Of a stretch of DNA of 42,857 nt, positions 35,442-42,857 are shown in pieces. Under the pieces are notes generated by a model. The model saw only the letters and a list, made by a program, of their open reading frames with translations, did no database searches and was not told the origin of the DNA. The stretch is from assembly GCF_002938425.1 (NCBI RefSeq), contig NZ_POQU01000022.1:1-42857 (forward strand), given 5' to 3'. Numbering within the stretch: the first letter of the stretch is position 1; the number at the start of each line of letters is the position of its first letter. Source of the DNA: Blastococcus atacamensis (GTDB lineage: Bacteria > Actinomycetota > Actinomycetes > Mycobacteriales > Geodermatophilaceae). Position numbers and translations under genes: made by a program.

Positions 35442-35906
35442 TCACTGCGGGATGAGCAGTCCCCGCAGCTCCGCGGTGAGCGCCTCGCGGGCCTCGGGGT
35501 GCTGGCGCCAGGATGCCGGCGTGGTCTGGAACAGCGAGATGCGCCAGCGCCCCCGGCCCTCGTCGACGGCGACCAGGGTGTGCACGGCGTTGAACCGGGG
35601 GTCCAGGTCGCTCGCGCCCGGCGGGATCATCCCCGCGTGCGCGATCAGCACCGCCACGCCGTCGGCGACCGGGCGCACCGAGCGGACCACCGCGACGTAG
35701 GCGGGCGTCTCGTGGCTGGCGAACACCTGCCGCAGGTCCGCGGCGATGGACAGTCGGCCCCGGTGGTGGCTGCCGTCGAAACCGATGATGTCGCCGTCGT
35801 CGGCGAACCCGGCCGCGACCGCCGCGCCGCTGCGCCGGTTCCAGCCGTCGACGAAGTCCGCGTAGAGCGCGCGGATCAGGGCGTCCTGCGGGTGGGCTGC
35901 GGTCAC
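35442..35906 (-). CDS. SgcJ/EcaC-type SnoaL-like (NTF2-fold) protein
   Basis: This 154-residue protein reads ALIRALYADFVDGWNRRSGA, AAGFADDGDIIGFDGSHHRG, and NAVHTLVAVDEGRGRWRISL, then FQTTPA, matching SgcJ/EcaC-like SnoaL-fold proteins. These are small cone-shaped domains used as enzymes or binding proteins; the substrate here is unknown. GTG start with an excellent GGAGGAG ribosome site; longer upstream frames are shadows. Its stop converges with the DUF881 gene, nine bases apart. Confidence 0.88.
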   Translation of the reverse strand: MTAAHPQDALIRALYADFVDGWNRRSGAAVAAGFADDGDIIGFDGSHHRGRLSIAADLRQVFASHETPAYVAVVRSVRPVADGVAVLIAHAGMIPPGASDLDPRFNAVHTLVAVDEGRGRWRISLFQTTPASWRQHPEAREALTAELRGLLIPQ

Positions 35907-36151
35907 GTCTCCTCCTCGCTGGCGTTCGTCGGTCACTCCCGACGGTGCGATCTTCCTTCGGAACCGCGCCAGCCCGGTTCCGCGTCCCGGCTGCGGCCGC
36001 CTGGGACAGGTGTGACGGTAGTGCTCTGCGGGGAACGACCGTTCGACGCTCGCCGGTGTCGCACCCGGCGCGATCCGCCCACGTCGCGCCTCTCCGAGCG
36101 CCTGCGACGCACCGTGCCCGGTCGTGCGCGCAGCGGCACCGACCGGCGGGG

Positions 36152-38050
36152 TCAGGCGACGACGGCGCGTCCGCGATCCTCCTCGGCGAACTGGGTGCGG
36201 TAGAGGTCGGCGTAGCGCCCGTCGGCGGCGAGCAGCTCGTCGTGGGTGCCCGACTCGACGATCCGCCCGTCGTCGATCACCAGGATCTGGTCGGCGCTGC
36301 GGATGGTGGAGAGCCGGTGTGCGATCACCAGCGAGGTGCGCCCGGCCAGGGCGGTGTCCAGCGCGTGCTGCACGGCCGCCTCGGACTCGCTGTCGAGGTG
36401 GGCGGTGGCCTCGTCGAGGATGACGATGCCCGGCGCCTTGAGCAGCACCCGCGCGATGGCCAGCCGCTGCTTCTCGCCACCGGAGAGCCGGTACCCGCGG
36501 TCGCCGACCACGGTGTCCAGTCCTTCGGGCAGAGAGCGCACCAGGTCGGCGATCCGCGCCCCGATCAGCGCCTCCCACACCTGCTCGTCGGTGGCATCGG
36601 GCCGGGCGTACAGCAGATTGGCGCGCATCGTGTCGTGGAAGAGGTGGGCGTCCTGGCTGACGACGCCGATCGCGTCGCGCAGGGAGGCGAGCGTCGCCTC
36701 GCGGACGTCGAGCCCGCCCACCCGGACCGTGCCACCGGTCGCGTCGTACAGCCGCGGCACCAGGTGGGCGATCGTCGACTTGCCGGCCCCGGAGTGCCCC
36801 ACCAGGGCGACCAGCTGCCCCGGTGTCACCCGGAAGGACACGTCGTGCAGGACGTCCACCGGGCCGCCGTGCTCGGGCAACGACACTTCTTCCAGTGACG
36901 GCAACGAGACGTCCGACCCCGCCGGATAGCTGAAGGACACCGAGTCGAACTCGATCGACCGGTCGTCGGCCGGCACCGGGACCGCGTCGGGGACCTCACG
37001 GATCATCGGCGGCAGGTCCAGCACCTCGAAGACGCGGTCGAAGCTGACCATCGCGCTCATCACGTCGACGCGGACGTTGGCCAGCGCGGTCAGCGGTCCG
37101 TAGAGCCGGGACAGCAGCAGCGCGAGGGCGACGACGTCCCCGGGGCTCAGCGAGCCGGAGAAGGCGAGGTAACCGCCCAGGCCGTAGACCAGCGCGGTGG
37201 CCAGCGCCGCGACCAGCGTGAGGGCGGTGAAGAAGGTGCGGCCGTACATGGCCGACAGGACGCCGATGTCGCGGACCCGGGCCGCACGGCCGCGGAAGGA
37301 CTCCGCCTCGACCGCGGGCCGGCCGAACAGCTTCACCAGCAGCGCGCCGGCCACGTTGAACCGCTCGGTCATCGTCGCGTTCATCGAGGCGTTGAGCTCG
37401 TAGGACTCCCGGGTGATCTCCTGCAGCCGACGGCCGATACGGCGCGCGGGCAGGACGAACAGCGGGACGAGCACCAGCGACAGCAGGGTGATCTGCCAGG
37501 ACAGCGTGAGCATCACGCCCGCGGTGAGCACCAGCCCGATCACGTTGGAGACGACGCCGGACAGCGTCGAGGTGAACGCCTGCTGCGCGCCGACGACGTC
37601 GTTGTTCAGCCGGCTGACCAGCGCGCCGGTCTGCGTGCGGGTGAAGAAGGCGACCGGCATGCGCTGCACGTGCGCGAAGACCTTGCTGCGCAGGTCGTAG
37701 ATGACTCCTTCCCCGATGCGCGCGGAGAACCAGCGCGTGCCGAGGGAGATCGCCGCGTCGACCACGGCCAGGCCACCGATGACCAACGCGATCCGGACGA
37801 TGTCGCCGGCAGACCCCTCGAGCCCGGCGATCCGGTTGATGATGTCGCCGGCCAGCAGCGGGGTGATGACCCCGATGACCGAGGACCCGACCACCAGCAG
37901 CAGGAAGAAGGTCAGCTCGCGACGGTAGGGCCGGGCGATGCCGAGGATCCGCCGCACCGTGCCCTTGGGCAGCTGCCGCGACGTCACCGACGGATCACGC
38001 CGGAACGACCGCATGGCCGCCATGGAGGTCATGGATGAGCTCGCGTCCAC
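36152..38050 (-). CDS. ABC exporter half-transporter (membrane domain fused to ATPase)
   Basis: This ~632-residue protein has a six-helix exporter domain (about 50-340) followed by a nucleotide-binding domain with Walker A GHSGAGKST, signature LSGGEKQR, Walker B IVILDEATAHLD and the switch VIAHRLS. It would act as a homodimer or with a partner to export lipids, peptides or drugs. The GTG start (VDASSSMTSMAAMRSF) has GGGAGG four bases upstream; a TTG 45 bases earlier has a poorer site. No partner half-transporter is adjacent. Confidence 0.93.
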   Translation of the reverse strand: MDASSSMTSMAAMRSFRRDPSVTSRQLPKGTVRRILGIARPYRRELTFFLLLVVGSSVIGVITPLLAGDIINRIAGLEGSAGDIVRIALVIGGLAVVDAAISLGTRWFSARIGEGVIYDLRSKVFAHVQRMPVAFFTRTQTGALVSRLNNDVVGAQQAFTSTLSGVVSNVIGLVLTAGVMLTLSWQITLLSLVLVPLFVLPARRIGRRLQEITRESYELNASMNATMTERFNVAGALLVKLFGRPAVEAESFRGRAARVRDIGVLSAMYGRTFFTALTLVAALATALVYGLGGYLAFSGSLSPGDVVALALLLSRLYGPLTALANVRVDVMSAMVSFDRVFEVLDLPPMIREVPDAVPVPADDRSIEFDSVSFSYPAGSDVSLPSLEEVSLPEHGGPVDVLHDVSFRVTPGQLVALVGHSGAGKSTIAHLVPRLYDATGGTVRVGGLDVREATLASLRDAIGVVSQDAHLFHDTMRANLLYARPDATDEQVWEALIGARIADLVRSLPEGLDTVVGDRGYRLSGGEKQRLAIARVLLKAPGIVILDEATAHLDSESEAAVQHALDTALAGRTSLVIAHRLSTIRSADQILVIDDGRIVESGTHDELLAADGRYADLYRTQFAEEDRGRAVVA

Positions 38051-38130
38051 CGCACCTCCCTCATCCGGCCGGTCACGTGCCGGCGGCTCCTGCAACCGGG
38101 CCGCGACCGCCCTTGTTCCGGGAGAGCCTC

Positions 38131-38964
38131 TCAGCGACCCCTGACGAGATCGTGCAGCCGCCGCACCTGGGCGGCGCGCTCGGCGGCGTCCTGGGTGGGG
38201 AAGTCGTTACGGACGGCGGAGCGCACCAGTGCGGCGGTGGCGCGGCTGGCCGCGACCGGTGGGGCGAGCAGCGCCTGCACCAGATCGGCGACGGCGGCCT
38301 CCAGCTCGGCGTCGGGGACCACCAGCGAGGCCAGGCCGATCGCCTGCGCCTCGGCGGCACCCACGGCGCGTCCGGTCAGACACATCTCCAGCGCGCGGGA
38401 GTAGCCGACCAGCTCCACCAGGGTGCTGGTGCCGGTCAGATCGGGCACCAGCCCCAGCGTCACCTCCGGCAGCCGCAGCTGCGCGTCGTCGGCGAACACC
38501 CGCAGGTCGCAGGCGAGCGCCAGCTGCGCCCCCGCTCCGATGGCGTGGCCCTGCACCGCGGCGACCGAGACGATCCCCGGCGACCGCAGCCAGCGGAAGC
38601 CGGCCTGGTAGGCGCGGATCCGCTCCTGGGCGTCCTCCACCGGCATGCCGACCAGCTCGCCGAATCCACCACCGGTGGACGACGCGGGGTCGAACATGCT
38701 GCGGTCCAGGCCGGCCGAGAAGGAGCGGCCCTCCCCCGTGAGCACGACCACGCGGACGTCGTCGTCGAGGGAGGCGCCGATCTCGGCCAGTGCGGACCAG
38801 GTGGCCGGGGTCTGGGCGTTCAGCCGGTCAGGGCGATCCAGGGTGACGGTGAGGACGGCGCCGTCGCGGCGCGTCCGCACCCAGCCGGATCCGGAGAGGG
38901 AACTCGTGGACCCCGGGGAAGTACCCGGTGCTCCGTCTCCTGGTTCGTTCGCGAGCTCACTCAC
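38131..38964 (-). CDS. Enoyl-CoA hydratase/isomerase family protein
   Basis: This 277-residue crotonase-fold protein has RPDRLNAQTPATWSAL, VVLTGEGRSFSAGLD (first oxyanion segment) and VQGHAIGAGAQLALACDLRV (second). Active hydratases usually have Glu in 'GGGxEL'; here it is GAGAQL with Gln, while the second Glu in RLPEVTLGL is present, so it may be an isomerase, hydrolase or other crotonase. GTG start overlaps the small HTH gene upstream by eight bases, so the two genes are coupled. Confidence 0.88.
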   Translation of the reverse strand: MSELANEPGDGAPGTSPGSTSSLSGSGWVRTRRDGAVLTVTLDRPDRLNAQTPATWSALAEIGASLDDDVRVVVLTGEGRSFSAGLDRSMFDPASSTGGGFGELVGMPVEDAQERIRAYQAGFRWLRSPGIVSVAAVQGHAIGAGAQLALACDLRVFADDAQLRLPEVTLGLVPDLTGTSTLVELVGYSRALEMCLTGRAVGAAEAQAIGLASLVVPDAELEAAVADLVQALLAPPVAASRATAALVRSAVRNDFPTQDAAERAAQVRRLHDLVRGR

Positions 38965-39187
38965 TCTTCTTGCTGTTCCGGTTGGCCCCACCGCGGCTGC
39001 GCAGCGATGCCCCGGACTCCGACAGGAGACGGTGCACGAAGCCGTAGGACCGCTTGGTGGACTCGGCCAGCGAGCGGATGCTCTCGCCCTCGTCGTACCG
39101 CTTGCGCAGGTCGTCGGCGAGCGTCGACCGGTCGCCACCGGTGACGCGCTTGCCCTTGCCGAGGTCCGCAGTGCTCGAGTCGGCCAT
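38957..39187 (-). CDS. Small helix-turn-helix protein
   Basis: This 76-residue basic protein contains STLADDLRKRYDEGESIRSL, then AESTKRSYGFVHRLLSESGA, a helix-turn-helix typical of a widespread actinobacterial family of small DNA-binding proteins. The N- and C-terminal tails are rich in Gly, Arg and Ser. Role and targets unknown. Its stop overlaps the enoyl-CoA hydratase start. Other frames listed over this region are shadows. Confidence 0.82.
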   Translation of the reverse strand: MADSSTADLGKGKRVTGGDRSTLADDLRKRYDEGESIRSLAESTKRSYGFVHRLLSESGASLRSRGGANRNSKKSE

Positions 39188-39440
39188 GGCTCCCCTCCGT
39201 GTCAGCCACCGGCCCGCGCGGCGCGCCGGTCAGTGCTGTCGCCCTGGTGCCGCCGTCCGGGTGACCACGGCTCCCGCGACCCCATGATCACCCAGTCACC
39301 TGGGGTCGGCCAGGTGAAACGGGTGCGGATCGGTCGCGGGGGCCGGAGGCCTCCCGACCGGTACACGTGCAGCGGATCAGCGCCAGCAGGGACGGCACCT
39401 GGCCGCGGTGTCGGCCGGAGGCCGACGGATCACGAAGACC

Positions 39441-41042
<1,602 letters not shown>

Positions 41043-41049
41043 CGATCCC

Positions 41050-41055
41050 AGGGTA
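41050..41055 (-). promoter_or_regulatory. -10 box of the leaderless ABC-F gene
   Basis: TACCCT on the minus strand is seven bases before the GTG start, the spacing that puts the transcript start at the initiation codon. The same geometry is seen at the sirtuin gene (TACCGT, 28415-28420) and at the qor copies. Confidence 0.55.
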
Positions 41056-41174
41056 GGCGCTCCGGACCCGATATCACGAACGCTCCCGGGGTGACATCGG
41101 CGGCATCCGCGGGCGGCGCCTGCCGGTGACCCGCCCTACGGTGGGACGTCGCAGGCGCACGGGAGGGGGTGGTC

Positions 41175-42857
41175 ATGGGTCAGCCCGTCACGGTCCCCCC
41201 GTTCCCCTACCGGACCCGGCCCCCGCAGGTGCTCCTGGTCGTGGGCGCGGTCCTGCTGGTCAGCGCCGGCGCGACCCTGGCGTCGGCCTTCGGGGGCCCG
41301 CTGGTGCGCACCGTCGTGCTCGCGCTCGCCGCCGTCGCCGCCGCCGTCTCGGTGCGGGCCGATCGGGCCGGGCTGCGGAGTTCCGCGGAGACCTTCGCCG
41401 CCACCGCCGCCGGCCTCGGGCTGGCTGGGAGCGACGTCGGCGGCTCCCCCGTCACCGGCGATCCGCTGCTCCCGGTGGTCCTCGCCGGCGCCTTCGTCGC
41501 CCTCCAGCGGATCTCCTCCTCCCCCGCCGCCTGGCCCCTCGCCGCGTGGGCGGCGGGCCAGGTCGCCGTCCTGCGATCGCTGGACGCGCTGCCGGAGGGC
41601 CTGCGCCCGGAGTTCTTCCTCGGGGTCTCCCTGGTCGGGCTCGGCATCGCCCTGTGGGCCCGCCCGCTGGTGGCCCGCCTGACGATGGCCACCACCGCCC
41701 CGTGGTGGGCGGCGGGCGTCGTCGGCGTCTCGCGCGAGGCGTGGACGGCACCCGGGCTGGAGCGGTGGCTCGCCGCGGGCTTCGTGACGGCGGCGGCCGC
41801 CGGACTGCTGCTGGCCCGGCTGCGCCGCCCGCTCGACGTGCTGCTGGGCCCACCGCGCCTGGTGCCGGTCGCCGCCGGCGCCGTTCCCGCGGTCGCCGTC
41901 ACCGGGGCGTGCTCGGCCGGCGGGCCGGTCGCCGTCGCGGTGGCCGGCTTCGTCGGGGTCCTGGTCGCTGCCACGGCTGCCGCCGAGCTCTCCGGCTGGC
42001 GCCGAGGGCTGCTGCTCCCGGTCGCGCTGACCGGCGGGGTGCTGGGCGCCGTGCTCTCCGTCGCCCGGCTGGTCGACGGGCGCCACTGGTCGGAGATCGC
42101 GCTGCTGCTGCTCCTCACCGCCGTCCCGACCGTGTGGGTCGCCGTGCTGCGCCGCGACGACCGGCCGGTGGCGGCACCCACCGCCGTCGGCTGCCTGGCG
42201 GGAGCGGCGCTGCTCGGCCTGCCGGACGGCTGGGCCTCCCCCGCCGCCGTCGCCGGCCTGCTCACCGCGCTCTACGCGCTCGCGCTCGTGACCACCGCCC
42301 GCCTCGACCGCGACTCCCGCCGCGCCACCGCCACAGCGGCTGCCGGGGTCGCCGCCGTCGCCCTCGTCCTGGCCGCGGCGCGGGGGGACCACGGGCTCGT
42401 GGCCACGCACCTCGCCGTCCAGGGCGTCGCCACCGTGGTCTGGGCCTGGTGGACCGCCGGTCGTGCCGGCGCCGCACCGGACGACGACGTGGACGCGACG
42501 GCCGCCTGGCGGGTGGGTGCGCTCCAGTTGGTGGTCGCCGGCTGGATCACCGCCGCGCTGGCCGGCCTGGGCGCGGTGGAGGCCTACACCCTGCCCGCGG
42601 CGGCGGGCCTGCTGCTGGCCGCGGGGCGAGGGCTGGTGCGCTACGCGTCGTGGCCCACGTGGGGGCCGGGGCTGGTGGTCGCGGCAGCCCCGTCCACGGC
42701 GCTCGCGATCGCCACGTCCGACGCCCTCCGCGCCGTGCTGGTGCTGGTCGTCGCGGCGGTCGCGATGGTCGCCGGGGGGCGGGCGGGCGTGCGGGCGCCG
42801 CTGCTGGTGGGCGCCGGCACGGCGCTGCTGCTGGCCCTCGGCCTGGCGGTGCGCGCC
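41175..42857 (+). CDS. Large integral membrane protein, 3' end outside the window
   Basis: The open frame from ATG 41175 (MGQPVTVPPFPYRTRPPQVL) stays open for 561 codons to the window end. It is almost entirely hydrophobic Ala/Val/Leu-rich segments, with about 15-18 predicted membrane helices and short Arg-rich loops. It resembles actinobacterial membrane proteins described as 'SCO7613 C-terminal domain' type, with no known function. A good ribosome site GGGAGGGGG lies five bases upstream. Possible promoter TACGGT at about 41138-41143. Confidence 0.85.
   Translation, partial: MGQPVTVPPFPYRTRPPQVLLVVGAVLLVSAGATLASAFGGPLVRTVVLALAAVAAAVSVRADRAGLRSSAETFAATAAGLGLAGSDVGGSPVTGDPLLPVVLAGAFVALQRISSSPAAWPLAAWAAGQVAVLRSLDALPEGLRPEFFLGVSLVGLGIALWARPLVARLTMATTAPWWAAGVVGVSREAWTAPGLERWLAAGFVTAAAAGLLLARLRRPLDVLLGPPRLVPVAAGAVPAVAVTGACSAGGPVAVAVAGFVGVLVAATAAAELSGWRRGLLLPVALTGGVLGAVLSVARLVDGRHWSEIALLLLLTAVPTVWVAVLRRDDRPVAAPTAVGCLAGAALLGLPDGWASPAAVAGLLTALYALALVTTARLDRDSRRATATAAAGVAAVALVLAAARGDHGLVATHLAVQGVATVVWAWWTAGRAGAAPDDDVDATAAWRVGALQLVVAGWITAALAGLGAVEAYTLPAAAGLLLAAGRGLVRYASWPTWGPGLVVAAAPSTALAIATSDALRAVLVLVVAAVAMVAGGRAGVRAPLLVGAGTALLLALGLAVRA

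Noticed and set aside
41136-42410. 424-codon minus-strand frame at the right end
   Set aside because: Gly/Arg/Asp-rich shadow. The plus strand has a better gene: ribosome site, ATG and regular membrane helices open to the window end.

Overview
The window is very high-GC DNA with actinobacterial gene content: a MoxR/DUF58/VWA operon, an NlpC/P60 wall hydrolase, an aconitase with the long actinobacterial insert, DUF881, and many GTG and leaderless starts. Gene content suggests Geodermatophilaceae (Blastococcus, Modestobacter or Geodermatophilus type). That placement is inference, because no marker gene or database search was available.

The left half (1-19605) is an accessory region with an unusual design. 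An intact quinone oxidoreductase gene (qor, 19606-20577) stands at its right edge. To its left are seven more copies, all in the same orientation, of only the first ~46 codons of that gene. They start at 1 (cut by the window edge), 8121, 10854, 12429 (degenerate), 14618, 16210 and 18188 (34 nt left). Most copies also carry a -10-like TANNNT box 6-7 nt before the ATG, which is a leaderless promoter. The full-length copies are ~139 nt and end at the same place, the core GACACCCACCA. Unrelated cargo follows each one. The cargoes are: (1) a TPP-riboswitch-controlled transporter operon with LuxE-like, LuxC-like and SDR enzymes, a membrane protein and a flavin disulfide reductase homologue; (2) two TIR-domain proteins with a zinc-ribbon protein between them; (3) a ribosomal-L11-like domain fused to an Mrr-type nuclease; (4) an MFS permease; (5) a YaaH-like membrane protein; (6) a secreted serine protease; (7) two nuclease-fold-like proteins. 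The layout reads as a serial cassette array. Each insertion into qor brings its own promoter and start, so the gene is restored and the old 5' end is left behind. No recombinase gene is visible.

The right half (20578-42857) looks like ordinary chromosome: VWA, DUF58 and MoxR; NlpC/P60; an acyl-CoA synthetase; a sirtuin; a PAP2-type membrane protein; aconitase behind a CRP-like palindrome; an atypical SDR with a CbiX-like chelatase; a DUF881 protein; an ABC exporter; an enoyl-CoA hydratase with a small HTH protein; an ABC-F ATPase; and a large membrane protein running off the window.

The most notable points are the qor 5'-end cassette array, the L11-Mrr fusion, and the riboswitch operon, whose enzymes could reduce a carboxylate to an alcohol and so may salvage an oxidised thiamine-related compound.
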